Below, one piece after another: positions 28,298 to 37,716 of a stretch of DNA of 64,000 nucleotides. Location: contig NZ_CP037952.1 in NCBI RefSeq assembly GCF_004358345.1, forward strand, positions 3,534,001-3,598,000, in the 5' to 3' direction. The DNA is from Parashewanella spongiae. Lineage in GTDB: Bacteria; Pseudomonadota; Gammaproteobacteria; Enterobacterales; Shewanellaceae. The position numbers and the translations under genes were made by a program. The notes below the pieces were generated by a model that did not search any database, was not told the origin of the DNA, and worked only from the letters and a program-made list of their open reading frames with translations. Within the stretch, counting starts at the first letter, position 1. Each line of letters begins with the position of its first letter.

Positions 28298-28462
28298 GGG
28301 ATGTCGCAGTTCAAATAATACCAATTTAAATTTCAACGCTTAATTTGTCATACCTGCGAACGCAGGTATCCAGCGACTTGTGCCCAAATTAACCAAAGTC
28401 TCTGGACTCCTGCGTTCGCTGGAGTGACGATAAAATTGGTATACATTCTTCCGCCACGTCCC
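28298..28462 (+). repeat. R2 small mobile repeat, copy 2 (165 bp)
   Basis: Begins GGGATGTCGCAG and ends GCCACGTCCC, flanked by TTA (28295-28297, 28463-28465). Nearly identical to 55549-55713. Inserted in the integrase gene. Confidence 0.95.
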
Positions 28463-28680
28463 TTACTGCCGTATTTTGGCAACACCCTGGTGAGTGAAGT
28501 CACGTTAGCACAAGTGGATTTTTATCGACAAGACTTGATGGAGAAAACAAAAAACGATGGTCAGAGAATGCTGTCCAATCGCCGCATCAACAACATACTC
28601 TGGCCACTGGTGGCGATTATTAGCCTCGCAGCAGAAGAGCATAAGTTCGATTATCCTCTGAGGCGATATCGCTCATTAAA

Positions 28681-28912
28681 CCTAAATAAATCGGTTGGGA
28701 GCGTTCATATACGCAGAAAAAATTATTGATAGCAAGGCATGAATAGCAGCAAGTAGTGGTTCTACTTGCAAAATTTATAACGCAGCTAGCAGTGATTTTG
28801 GCAAGTATATGAATGTTCAGAACTCACCTGATGGGTGAATTCGGGTTGTTTAATCTTGTATTTAACTTCAATAGATTAAAGTTAAATTGTGCGTTCAACT
28901 GATATATTTAGG
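28681..28912 (-). repeat. R3 small mobile repeat, copy 2 (232 bp, diverged)
   Basis: Starts CCTAAATAAATC and ends GATATATTTAGG, flanked by TTAAA (28676-28680, 28913-28917). More diverged than the other three copies, so it is an older insertion. Confidence 0.9.
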
Positions 28913-29684
28913 TTAAAGGAAGAACGAGCAGAATCTTCCCCAATGACCATCAATGAAGTCAGCCAATTTTTGAAGACCGTTGAGCCTAGCTGGCGAGACT
29001 ACTTTTTGATCCGATTTTGGACAGGGCTTCGCAGCTGCGAGATCCACGGGCTGCAATGGCAGCACATCGACTTTGAACATCGTTTGATCCGCATCTGCCA
29101 AAACTGGGTTAATGGAGAAGCTTGCGATGTCAAAACGCCAAAGTCACGACGCACACTCAAACTGTGCGACACTCTGTTGAATGCCTTTAAACGTATACAA
29201 ACTGCCGCTCAAGACAACATTGGTGACCATCATTATATCTTCACAGATGCTAATGGTATTCCGCTCGATACACACTTCGTGAGTAAAAAACTCTGGTATC
29301 CGACGCTAAAAAAAGCCGGTTTGAAACGCCGACGCGCTTATGAGACTCGCCACACTGCTGCGGTTTTACATATTTCAGCCCATGAAAACCCACTGTATGT
29401 TTCACAAATGCTCGGACACAGTGACACTCGGTTATTGTTTGAGATTTACGCCCCTTATGTTGCAAATGCTTCACGCATTGATGGCAGTGCCTTTGATGCT
29501 CTTATGCAAAACAAAGGCATTGTTTAACTCAGTATTTACGCCAGTGGCGTCGTTTTCGCAATACCAGGAACACATGAGTGATTCATTATGAGGTGCACGT
29601 AATCCGTGACCAGAGGAACCTCTTTGTCGCGAGGTTATTGCTTAAAAAAATTGGACTCAATGGTCCAGCTAAAGATGAGGTAAG

Positions 29685-30746
29685 ATGATGAGTAAAAAGA
29701 AGGTTGGAGTCCAAAGCTTTGCCCAAACGTTGATCAGAGAGCATGGTAAAAAGTTTGCTGAGCTAACGATGCAATTAACGCAAATGCCAGCACATTCCAC
29801 GACGTTCAGTCGAGTGTTCAATGTGTTATTCAGACGCACGTACACAAACTATCAATCGAAAGCAATCACGTCTATTTTTGCCTCTGCCATTAAGAATATG
29901 ACCGATGATAAGGACAACTTTGCAGATTATATGAAAAAACACTGGGGACTGCCTGTCGCTTATTCAATACCGAACGGATTACGTTTTGATGCATCGAATT
30001 TTTGTTACGACAAAGCATCACATCCCACTATTTACCGATTGAATTTAATGAAACAACTTGAAGGTGTTTCATTAGTTGATGAGCTCGTTAAATTGTCTAT
30101 CAATACCCAATATTCAAGTAAAAAAAACAATGCTAAAAGTCAGGTAAAAAAGTATCTACATTGTCCATTTAATGATTCAAAGCAGTATTTGATGAACATT
30201 GATACTCAAATATTTCCTTTATGGTTTAAAAGAGATAATAGCCGTTATCTTTGTGAACAGTTAGCTTCTGGGCTCTCATTTGATGAAGCCTGCGAAATAA
30301 CCAATCAAAATATTTTTCAAATACTAGGATTTATACATAACAAGCTCAATCTGTCACACCAGCAAAAAATGAAAATCATACACCGATTAGACGATTTATT
30401 TGATGACGTGAAACAGCAATTAGCCCATCAAGCATCGAAAAAAGACAGAAAGGTCGCCAGTGAACACGTATACTTTGTTGCACTTGATCATCAGCAAGTT
30501 AAGGTAGGTGGTTCAAAAAGCAATGAACGTTTAGAAGAGCGTCTGAAAGAGCATCACCGAAACTATCCTGAACTCCGATTGTTTATATCCTTCCCCGTAA
30601 CAGATTATAAAAAAATTGAAAACGCCATTAAAAGCATTTTTTGTGCGAAATTTCAGGTATTGGTTTCACACTATCAAGATCCGTTAAAAGCTCAGGAACT
30701 TGACCAAGGTGCATACTTTACAATAAAAAGTCAATTACAAGAGTAG
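29685..30746 (+). CDS. Uncharacterised protein with C-terminal T5orf172/MUG113-like GIY-YIG-type domain
   Basis: 353 aa, two adjacent ATGs with GAGGTAAG before them. The first 255 residues are not recognised. Residues about 262-345 read VYFVALDHQQVKVGGSKSNE, RLEERLKEHH and IENAIKSIFCAKFQV, the pattern of T5orf172/MUG113 proteins (vYv, vKVG, kRl, E-x-x-i-x-x-f), a GIY-YIG-related nuclease fold. AT-rich compared with the polysaccharide genes. It lies directly after the integrase and before an ISAs1 element, so it may be cargo of the old integrative element. Function unknown. Confidence 0.6.
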   Translation: MMSKKKVGVQSFAQTLIREHGKKFAELTMQLTQMPAHSTTFSRVFNVLFRRTYTNYQSKAITSIFASAIKNMTDDKDNFADYMKKHWGLPVAYSIPNGLRFDASNFCYDKASHPTIYRLNLMKQLEGVSLVDELVKLSINTQYSSKKNNAKSQVKKYLHCPFNDSKQYLMNIDTQIFPLWFKRDNSRYLCEQLASGLSFDEACEITNQNIFQILGFIHNKLNLSHQQKMKIIHRLDDLFDDVKQQLAHQASKKDRKVASEHVYFVALDHQQVKVGGSKSNERLEERLKEHHRNYPELRLFISFPVTDYKKIENAIKSIFCAKFQVLVSHYQDPLKAQELDQGAYFTIKSQLQE

Positions 30747-30844
30747 GCTAGAGAGCTATTCATCAGGGCGGGATCGTGCTTTAGATCTTGAAAATAATTA
30801 AATCAATTTTGAACTTTCCTGAGTAACGATGATCAGATCGACAA

Positions 30845-32152
30845 ATGAATACTGATTTGAGTCTGATTATGGACGTAATGAAAGAGATTGAACAAGTTGA
30901 AGATCATCGTGTTGAAGCTAATAAAGAGTATGATTTAGCTGATATTATTTTTCTTACAATTGCCGCAGTGCTTTGTGGTGCTACAGGCTGGAAAGCCATC
31001 AACATTTTCGGTGAAGCTCAATTAGATTGGTTAAGACAATATCGGCCATTTAGTAATGGCATCCCGACACGACACTCAATCGGACGGATAATTAGAGGTG
31101 TTAAAGCCGAAAGTATGATGTCTTGCTTTATTAACTTTTCCGGAACCAATCAAACTTGGGTAACAGTTGATATCAGTTATTTTAAATATCTAAGTGCATA
31201 TAATTACTTTAACTTTAATGTATTTACTCGAAATTACTCGATAATGAGTATCGAACTGATTTGTTACCTCGATATCCTGTGATTTGATGGGTTCCACTTT
31301 TCCAATACATTACGGGAGCGAGATGGTAAAGAGCATATCAGTTTTGATGGTAAAGTTGCTTGTGGCTCTAAACACGGTGATGACATAGCGGCGCTTCAAC
31401 TAATGACGGCAATGGTTGTGGATAATGGACTGATAATACGTCAAAAAGAAACGTCGACTAAAACGAACGAAATCCCTGTAATGCAATCCATGCTAAAACA
31501 CATGGACATTGAAAATGCAGTGATTACCGCTGACGCCATGCACTGCCAGAAAGAAACTACAGCCTTAATACGTGAGGGAAAAGGTGATTACGTTCTTCAA
31601 GTGAAAAAGAATCAAGGTAAATTACTTGCTGAAATTGAAGCTTATTTTCATAAGTGCTATAGAGATACACCAGAGCTTTTAAAAAAGAATCACTTTACAG
31701 AATTAGACGGTGAGCACGGACGAATTAATGAAAGACATTATCGCCTTTTGCCAATTACAAATTGGTTTGACGAAGCAGCTAAATTTGTAGGCAGTCATGC
31801 CGTTGTTGAAGTCACTCGAATGCGAGAGCTGAAGAATAAATCAAGTCAAGAAACGTCTTACTACATAACTTCGTTAGCCAGTGATGTGAAAGATATCGCT
31901 AAATATATACGGAAGCACTGGGCAATTGAAAATAGTCAGCATTGGGTTCTCGATGTCACTTTTAAAGAGGATGCCTGTAAAATTTATGCTGATGATGGTG
32001 CAAAAAATTTGGCTACTATCAGAAGAAAGATTTTGAACTTAGTTAAAAGTCACTCTTCAAAAGACAGTGTTGCTGGCAAGATGCAGAGAGCCTGCTGGGA
32101 TGCAAAATTTAGGGCTGAGATTTTGTTTGGTGAATATTTCATCAAAGCATAA
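30845..32152 (+). pseudogene. ISAs1-family transposase disrupted by repeat R4
   Basis: The N-terminal part (QVEDHRVEANKEYDLADIIF, GATGWKAINIFGEAQLDWLR) and the C-terminal part (VITADAMHCQKETT, YVLQVKKNQ, HWAIENSQHWVLDVTF, EDACK) are standard ISAs1. R4 (31142-31295) splits them; deleting it with one copy of ACTTTTCC restores a single frame of 382 codons reading FINFSNTLRERDGKEH at the joint. It would be intact without R4. Confidence 0.9.
31142..31295. repeat. R4 small mobile repeat (154 bp) inside ISAs1 transposase
   Basis: Terminal inverted repeats GGAACCAATCAAA and TTTGATGGGTTCC, flanked by the 8-bp duplication ACTTTTCC (31134-31141 and 31296-31303). AT-rich, non-coding. Only one copy is visible in this window. 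Confidence 0.9.
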
Positions 32153-32312
32153 TCCCGCCCTGAGCTATTCATTCAATCGGTCAAACTGATACAAAACTAA
32201 ATGTTGTTTGTTAACGCCGGCGTAATTAAGGTACTTGACAAAGATACACGGAGAAGAGTTGAAGTAGTATTCGTTCGAGCGCTGCGAAAGGCTTGAACTT
32301 GCTGGCGTTATG

Positions 32313-32360
32313 GTAAACCTTCACCAGCATGGTGTTGACCGAACGCTGGTGAAGGTTTAC
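32313..32360. repeat. Perfect 16-bp inverted repeat downstream of galU
   Basis: GTAAACCTTCACCAGC (32313-32328) and its exact complement (32345-32360) enclose a 16-base loop. It sits about 65 bp past the galU stop. No T-run follows on the minus strand; on the plus strand it is followed by TAAAAAAG. It could be an mRNA-stabilising hairpin or an unrelated element end. Confidence 0.7.
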
Positions 32361-32423
32361 TAAAAAAGCACGAGTCTAGTGACTTACGGGGCTTTCAGCG
32401 AGTGTCAAAATAAAACTGAGGTT

Positions 32424-33314
32424 CTAACGGTGCTCAGTGAGCATTTTTTCAAGCGAAGCTTTAAAATCAGCACCTAATTTAGGGTCGTTTAAACCGTACT
32501 GAACAAAGGCTTTAGCATAACCGAGCTTATCGCCACAGTCGTGTGACTTGCCCGACATATGAAATGCTTCAACCGTTTCTTGCTCAATCAGCATATCAAT
32601 GGCATCGGTCAGCTGAATTTCATCCCCTGCACCAATAGGCGTCCTTTCAAGCAAAGGCCAAATGTTTTGCGAAAGTACGTAGCGACCAACGACCGCTAAA
32701 TTTGATGGTGCTTCATCAACAGCAGGTTTTTCTACCATACTGGTAATTTTAGTTGAATCCCCTGGGTATAAACCCACACCATCACAATCGGCAATGCCGT
32801 ACTTATTCACCTCATGATCTGGTACGGGTGTAACCATAATTTGGCTTGCCTGAGTTTCAACAAATCGTGCTTTCATTGCGGCAAGATTTTCAGTTTCTTG
32901 GCAAGCTGTATATTCATCTAAAATAACATCTGGTAAAAGAACCATAAATGGATTATTACCAATGCAAGGCTTTGCACATAACACCGCATGCCCAAGCCCC
33001 TTCGCCTCACCTTGGCGAACGTGCATAATGGTGACGTCTTTTGGACAAATGGATTGTACTTCTTCTAACAGCTGACGCTTAACACGTTTTTCCAGGGTTG
33101 ACTCAAGCTCATATTGCTTATCAAAGTGATTTTCAATGGCATTTTTACTCGCATGAGTAACCAAAACAATTTGCTTTACGCCTGCCTCAACACATTCATC
33201 AACAATGTATTGAATTAATGGCTTATCAACTAAAGGTAGCATTTCCTTTGGGATGGCTTTGGTTGCAGGCAACATCCGGGTTCCTAAACCTGCAACAGGA
33301 ATTACTGCTTTCAT
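32424..33314 (-). CDS. galU: UTP-glucose-1-phosphate uridylyltransferase
   Basis: 296 aa, usual GalU length. Nucleotidyltransferase signature [20 protein letters not shown] at the N-terminus, [19 protein letters not shown] and VEKP further on. Makes UDP-glucose from UTP and glucose-1-phosphate, feeding the Ugd enzyme encoded upstream in the same direction. It is the last gene of the polysaccharide operon; a gap of about 300 bp separates it from the epimerase gene, so it may also have its own promoter. Confidence 0.97.
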   Translation of the reverse strand: MKAVIPVAGLGTRMLPATKAIPKEMLPLVDKPLIQYIVDECVEAGVKQIVLVTHASKNAIENHFDKQYELESTLEKRVKRQLLEEVQSICPKDVTIMHVRQGEAKGLGHAVLCAKPCIGNNPFMVLLPDVILDEYTACQETENLAAMKARFVETQASQIMVTPVPDHEVNKYGIADCDGVGLYPGDSTKITSMVEKPAVDEAPSNLAVVGRYVLSQNIWPLLERTPIGAGDEIQLTDAIDMLIEQETVEAFHMSGKSHDCGDKLGYAKAFVQYGLNDPKLGADFKASLEKMLTEHR

Positions 33315-33618
33315 TTAACTTATATTCCTTCAATTAATGGATATATTTGTAACATAGTGAACTTGTCGCTACACCAAGTAATATTGAGCATTCAGTAGCT
33401 ATTTATTCTTCACACTTTCATGCCCGAGAAATCGGGTATCCAGTGACTTCACCTTCTGCGGCATAACTGCAAAAGCAGGAATCTAGCGGTTAAAAGACAA
33501 AGGCGCAGGATTCTCGATTAAAACATTCGGGAATGATGTTGGATCGGTTATCACTGTTCAATCATCTTCATTGTGTTTGGGCACTAGAGTGACAAAGAGT
33601 ACGAGAACAGCAAAAAAA
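33315..33618. other. Intergenic region with dispersed REP-like repeat
   Basis: 304 bp between the epimerase gene and galU. Contains a REP-like block (CCCGAGAAATCGGGTATCCAGTG near 33423 and its partner GATTCTCG...CATTCGGGAATGA near 33510-33535), related to the interior of R2. A galU promoter could lie here but no boxes are certain. Confidence 0.5.
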
Positions 33619-34635
33619 TCAAACCGAGTAAAATTCTTTATACCATTTTACCAATTCAGCAACACCTTCTTTGATTGAAACCTGTGGCTTATAGCCAGTA
33701 GCGTCAAACAAATCTTGTGTATCGGCAAATGTGCGATACACATCACCAGGCTGCATTCCACGAAAGTTCTTCTTGGCCACAATACCCAATTCAGATTCAA
33801 TGGTCTCAACAAACTCCATCAAATTAATGGGTGAACCATGACCAATATTAAACACTGCATAAGGTGCTGAGCTGGTTGCAGGCGTACCTGATTCAACATC
33901 CCAAGTATCATTACGATTAGGTATCACATCGGCAATACGCATGATGCCTTCAACAATGTCATTCACATGCGTAAAGTCACGCCACATGTCACCATTGTTA
34001 TTGATGTCGATTGTTTCACCATTGATGATTTTATTGGTGAAAATAAACGGCGCCATATCAGGTCTTCCCCAAGCACCATAAACGGTAAAAAATCGTAATC
34101 CTGTTGTTGGAATATCATAAAGGTGCGAATAGCTGTGCGACATCAACTCATTGGCTTTCTTGGTTGCTGCATATAAAGATACAGGATGGTCAACCGAGTC
34201 TGCAGTTGAAAACGGCACTTTCTCATTTAAACCGTAAACAGAACTTGATGAAGCATAAACCAAATGCTTAACCTGAGTTTGTCGACAACCTTCAAGGATA
34301 TTCAAATGCCCCACTAAATTTGAGTCAGCATAAGCATGTGAATTTTGAATTGAGTAACGAACACCAGCTTGAGCCGCCAAGTGAATCACTTTATCAAATT
34401 TTTTTTCTTCAAAAAGTGATGCGATGGCCTCTCTGTCTTCCAAATCCATTTTAATAAACGTAAAGCTTTCGCTTTCAATGCGCTTTAGTCGAGCTTCTTT
34501 TAACGATACATCATAATAGTCATTCATATTATCAATACCGATAACACAATGCCCAGCTGCTGTTAAGCGCTCTACAACAGCATTACCAATAAAACCTGCT
34601 GCACCCGTTACTAAATATTTCATAATTTCACCCAT
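33619..34635 (-). CDS. UDP-glucuronate 4-epimerase-like SDR enzyme
   Basis: 338 aa; ATG 34623 (MKYLVTGAAGFIGNAV) is the likely start, four codons inside the longest frame. NAD-binding TGAAGFIG, catalytic Ser-rich segment YASSSSVYG and YAATK (YxxxK), with RFFTVYGAWGRPDMAPF typical of the UDP-GlcA epimerase subgroup. Converts UDP-GlcA to UDP-GalA. Follows ugd, which makes its substrate; a terminator-like hairpin lies between them. Confidence 0.9.
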   Translation of the reverse strand: MGEIMKYLVTGAAGFIGNAVVERLTAAGHCVIGIDNMNDYYDVSLKEARLKRIESESFTFIKMDLEDREAIASLFEEKKFDKVIHLAAQAGVRYSIQNSHAYADSNLVGHLNILEGCRQTQVKHLVYASSSSVYGLNEKVPFSTADSVDHPVSLYAATKKANELMSHSYSHLYDIPTTGLRFFTVYGAWGRPDMAPFIFTNKIINGETIDINNNGDMWRDFTHVNDIVEGIMRIADVIPNRNDTWDVESGTPATSSAPYAVFNIGHGSPINLMEFVETIESELGIVAKKNFRGMQPGDVYRTFADTQDLFDATGYKPQVSIKEGVAELVKWYKEFYSV

Positions 34636-34639
34636 AAAA

Positions 34640-34664
34640 AAACCAGCAAACAGCTGGCTATTTT
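34640..34664 (-). terminator. Intrinsic-terminator-like hairpin between ugd and the epimerase gene
   Basis: On the minus strand AGCCAGC-tgttt-GCTGGTT is followed by a run of T, ending just before the epimerase start. It lies within the polysaccharide operon, where an RfaH-type antitermination factor would matter. Confidence 0.6.
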
Positions 34665-34697
34665 GTCTAATCTACTTCAACTTTAGGTTAACAAGTC

Positions 34698-35864
34698 TTA
34701 ATCGCTACCAAACAGGTCGCGCGTATAAATCTTGTCTGCAATATCTTTAATATCATCGACCATTCGGTTGGCTACAACCACATCACAACTTGATTTAAAT
34801 GCATTTAAATCTTTAATCACTTCAGAATGGAAAAATTCGTCTTCATCCAATACTGGCTCATAAACAACAACCTCAATACCCTTTGCTTTCAGTCGCTTCA
34901 TAATGCCTTGAATCGAAGAGGCTCTAAAATTATCAGACCCTGATTTCATGATTAGGCGATAAATACCCACACGCTTTGGATTTTTCGCAATGATAGAATC
35001 AGCAATAAAATCTTTGCGAGTCGTATTAGCATCAACAATGGCGCTAATAATATTGTTAGGTACTTCTTTGTAATTGGCTCTTAGCTGCTTAGTATCTTTA
35101 GGTAAACAATAACCTCCATAACCAAAAGATGGATTATTATAGTGACTACCAATACGAGGATCTAAACCTACTCCTTCAATAATTTGACGAGAATCTAAAC
35201 CATGAGCCTCAGCATAGCTGTCTAGCTCATTAAAATAAGCGACACGCATTGCAAGATAAGTGTTAGAAAAAAGTTTAACCGCTTCGGCTTCAGTAGAATC
35301 AGTAAAAAGGACTTCGATATTTTCTTTTATCGCTCCTTCAGCCAGCAAATTAGCAAACCTCTTAGCACGCTCGCTTTGCTCACCCACAATAATTCTTGAA
35401 GGGTGTAAGTTATCGTATAATGCTTTACCTTCACGTAAAAATTCAGGTGAAAAGATGATATTATTGCAATTAAACTTTTCTTTAATTTCTATTGTATAAC
35501 CAACAGGAACAGTAGATTTAATCACTATTACTGCATCAGAATTAACTTCAAGTACGTCTTTTATTACCGTTTCTACTGAACTGGTATTAAAATAGTTTGT
35601 TTCTACGTCATAATCCGTAGGTGTTGCAATAATGATAAAGTCAGCATTTTTGAATGCTACATTTTTATCAGTGGTTGCGATGAGGCTAAGAGATTTAGTT
35701 TGTAAATAGTCAGTAATTTCAGCATCAACTATAGGTGATACTTTATTATTCAATAAGTTAACTTTTTCTTGAATAACATCTAAAGCAGTAACTTTATTAT
35801 TTTGTGCTAGTAGTACAGCGTTTGACAGACCTACGTAACCTGTACCTACAATTGTAATATTCAT
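34698..35864 (-). CDS. ugd: UDP-glucose 6-dehydrogenase
   Basis: 388 aa, same length as the E. coli enzyme and very similar in blocks: [67 protein letters not shown] and the catalytic Cys block [14 protein letters not shown], ending YTRDLFGSD. Oxidises UDP-glucose to UDP-glucuronate. Cytoplasmic; supplies the epimerase next to it. Confidence 0.97.
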   Translation of the reverse strand: MNITIVGTGYVGLSNAVLLAQNNKVTALDVIQEKVNLLNNKVSPIVDAEITDYLQTKSLSLIATTDKNVAFKNADFIIIATPTDYDVETNYFNTSSVETVIKDVLEVNSDAVIVIKSTVPVGYTIEIKEKFNCNNIIFSPEFLREGKALYDNLHPSRIIVGEQSERAKRFANLLAEGAIKENIEVLFTDSTEAEAVKLFSNTYLAMRVAYFNELDSYAEAHGLDSRQIIEGVGLDPRIGSHYNNPSFGYGGYCLPKDTKQLRANYKEVPNNIISAIVDANTTRKDFIADSIIAKNPKRVGIYRLIMKSGSDNFRASSIQGIMKRLKAKGIEVVVYEPVLDEDEFFHSEVIKDLNAFKSSCDVVVANRMVDDIKDIADKIYTRDLFGSD

Positions 35865-35890
35865 AAACTCAACTTCTTAATAAGTGTTGA

Positions 35891-37066
35891 CTAACTAGAA
35901 GCTTGAAGTAAAACTTCTCGAATAACTGAAGCTGTTTTACTTACTTCACCTTCGGTAAGGGTTGGATGAACTAAAAACATCAAGCTTGTTTCGCCAAGTT
36001 CAACAGCATTAGGCAAGCGTGTTTCAGGTCGCCAAGGGGTGCCATCAAACGCTTTTTCTAAATATACTTCTGAGCAACTACCTTGAAAAGCTGCTACACC
36101 CTTCGCAGTAATTTCAGTAACTATACGATCACGCGTCCAGCCCGTTTTTAATTTTTCTGGCCTAACGAATAAATAATGCTTATACTCTGCATGCGTCGAG
36201 TAATTAGGTACATCAACTACTCTCACACAATTAATATTTTCTACAGCCTCATCAATTGCATTTGCATTAAATCGACGTTTAGCAGTCCAGTTAAGCATTC
36301 TTTTTAGTTGAATACGTCCAATAACGGCCTGCATCTCGGTCATTCGCCAATTAGTACCAAAACTTTCATGTAACCAGCGGAAACCTGGGAGATGTTCACG
36401 GTTATAAATAGCATCAAAACTTTTACCATGATCCTTATAAGACCACATCTTCGACCAAAGTGTTTTGTCATTGGTAGTGACCATTCCACCTTCACCACCA
36501 GTTGTCATGATCTTATCCTGACAAAAACTCCAAGCACCTATATGACCAATACTGCCAACTGATTTACCCTTGTAATTAGCGCCATGTGCCTGAGCACAAT
36601 CTTCTATAACATAAAAACCATGTTTATCTGATAAAGCCATAATTTCATCCATTTCAGCAGGCATTCCTGCCAAATGAACAACAATAACAGCTTTAGTTTT
36701 TTCTGTTAAAACTGCTTCTATTGAGTCAGCAGTTATATTCTGACTGTTTAAATCAACATCAGCAAAAACAGGGGAAGCACCAGACGTTACAATAGATGAA
36801 GCAGAAGCCAAAAAAGTACGAGGCGTTGTAATAACTTCATCACCATCACCTATGTCCATTGCCTTTAAAGCTAATTCCAGTGCAAGAGTACCGTTTCCTA
36901 AAGCAACTGCATATTTGACATTAGACCAAGCCGCGAATTCTTTTTCGAACTCACGACCTTCTTGACCAGTCCAATAATTAACTTTATTTGAAAGTATTAC
37001 ATTAGAAACAGCATTAGCTTCTTCTTGCGTAAAAGAAGGCCAAGGAGAGAAAGGGGTATTTAACAC
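35891..37066 (-). CDS. DegT/DnrJ/EryC1 aminotransferase (PglE-like)
   Basis: 391 aa. PLP-dependent sugar aminotransferase with VIEDCAQAHGANYKG and the PLP-Lys region SFCQDKIMTTGGEGGM (about residue 184). The NALGNGT-type start (VALGNGTLALELALKAM) and FAGMPAEM-like HLAGMPAEMDEI are typical. Order PglC-PglD-PglE here matches bacillosamine loci, so the likely substrate is the UDP-4-keto-6-deoxy sugar made by the dehydratase at 6505-8460. Overlaps the PglD-like gene by 7 bp. Confidence 0.88.
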   Translation of the reverse strand: MLNTPFSPWPSFTQEEANAVSNVILSNKVNYWTGQEGREFEKEFAAWSNVKYAVALGNGTLALELALKAMDIGDGDEVITTPRTFLASASSIVTSGASPVFADVDLNSQNITADSIEAVLTEKTKAVIVVHLAGMPAEMDEIMALSDKHGFYVIEDCAQAHGANYKGKSVGSIGHIGAWSFCQDKIMTTGGEGGMVTTNDKTLWSKMWSYKDHGKSFDAIYNREHLPGFRWLHESFGTNWRMTEMQAVIGRIQLKRMLNWTAKRRFNANAIDEAVENINCVRVVDVPNYSTHAEYKHYLFVRPEKLKTGWTRDRIVTEITAKGVAAFQGSCSEVYLEKAFDGTPWRPETRLPNAVELGETSLMFLVHPTLTEGEVSKTASVIREVLLQASS

Positions 37067-37716
37067 AGAGACACCTTGATAGTTTGTTCTTTGAATTTGT
37101 CTAATGGTTTTGCAGGGGTACCGATAACAATTTGATTATTCGAGATATCATTGACTACAGTTGAGCCTGCACCAACAATAACTTGATCACCAATATTAAT
37201 TAACTGTTTAACTTGAGCGCCGAGCCCTATCCATGAAAGTTCACCAACAGTAACTCCGCCAGCTAAATTAACTCCTGGGCTAATATGCACACCATTACCA
37301 AGCTTACAATCGTGATCAACCGTTGCGCTGGTATTAACGATACTAGCTACACCAATGCTAGCAAATGAATTTATAACTGCATTTGCCATTACAACCGTTC
37401 CAACATCTAACTCGGAGTACCGGCTAACGATAGCAGAGGGGTGTTTAAGCACCGAAAAATTTGCACCTTTTGCTTGAAACTCTATTTGCTTTTTAAGACG
37501 AATAGTATTGTCGCCAATAGCAATTACAACAATGTCGTACTGACTAACTAGCGCTAGTAATCTTTCTGAATTGCCTAATACCAACCAATGATGCACCGTC
37601 TTTAACTCAGGCCAAGTATCATCAAAAAAATCGACTTTTTTATAACCATTTAACTCCGCAATCTCCGCAATCACCTTACCATGACCACTGGCTCCGAGAA
37701 TTGCACAACTATTCAT
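37060..37716 (-). CDS. Sugar O/N-acyltransferase (PglD-like, left-handed beta-helix)
   Basis: About 218 aa from ATG 37716 (MNSCAILGASGHGKVIAEIA), which has AGAGGT before it; the frame extends 13 codons upstream without need. N-terminal Rossmann-like part, then hexapeptide repeats (GTVVMANAVINSFASIG, NTSATVDHDCKLGNGVHISP, GAQVKQLINIGDQVIVGAGS). Family role: acetylation of the 4-amino sugar to give UDP-di-N-acetylbacillosamine. Lies between the PglC-like and PglE-like genes, overlapping both. Confidence 0.88.
   Translation of the reverse strand: MNSCAILGASGHGKVIAEIAELNGYKKVDFFDDTWPELKTVHHWLVLGNSERLLALVSQYDIVVIAIGDNTIRLKKQIEFQAKGANFSVLKHPSAIVSRYSELDVGTVVMANAVINSFASIGVASIVNTSATVDHDCKLGNGVHISPGVNLAGGVTVGELSWIGLGAQVKQLINIGDQVIVGAGSTVVNDISNNQIVIGTPAKPLDKFKEQTIKVSLC

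Larger units (their letters stand above)
27935..29527 (+). pseudogene. int: Tyrosine recombinase (integrase) broken by repeats R2 and R3
   Basis: Three pieces: 27935-28297, 28466-28680 and 28918-29527. Removing R2 plus its second TTA, and R3 plus its second TTAAA, gives one continuous frame of 396 codons (NLDKYLLPYFGNTLVSEV and RYRSLKEERAESSP across the joints). ATG 27947 with GGAGG before it is the likely start. The last piece has the catalytic motifs TGLRSCEIHGL (Arg), YETRHTAAVLH (RH, with Tyr in place of the first box His, as in some integrase groups), LGHSD (His) and EIYAPY (Tyr). Intact before the two insertions; now almost certainly inactive. Confidence 0.9.
30754..32172 (+). mobile_element. 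ISAs1-family element with 10-bp target duplication
   Basis: Element 30764-32162 with inverted repeats CAGGGCGGGAT and ATCCCGCCCTG. AGCTATTCAT occurs on both sides (30754-30763 and 32163-32172). It carries a 154-bp repeat inside its transposase gene. Confidence 0.9.

Noticed and set aside
27935-32172. Intact integrative element with attachment sites
   Set aside because: The integrase is broken twice and I could not match any direct repeat as attL/attR in the window.
32200-32360. Integron attC site in the region with GTTAACGCC and a long inverted repeat
   Set aside because: Core sites at proper spacing and a nearby integron integrase were not found; the hairpin alone is not enough.
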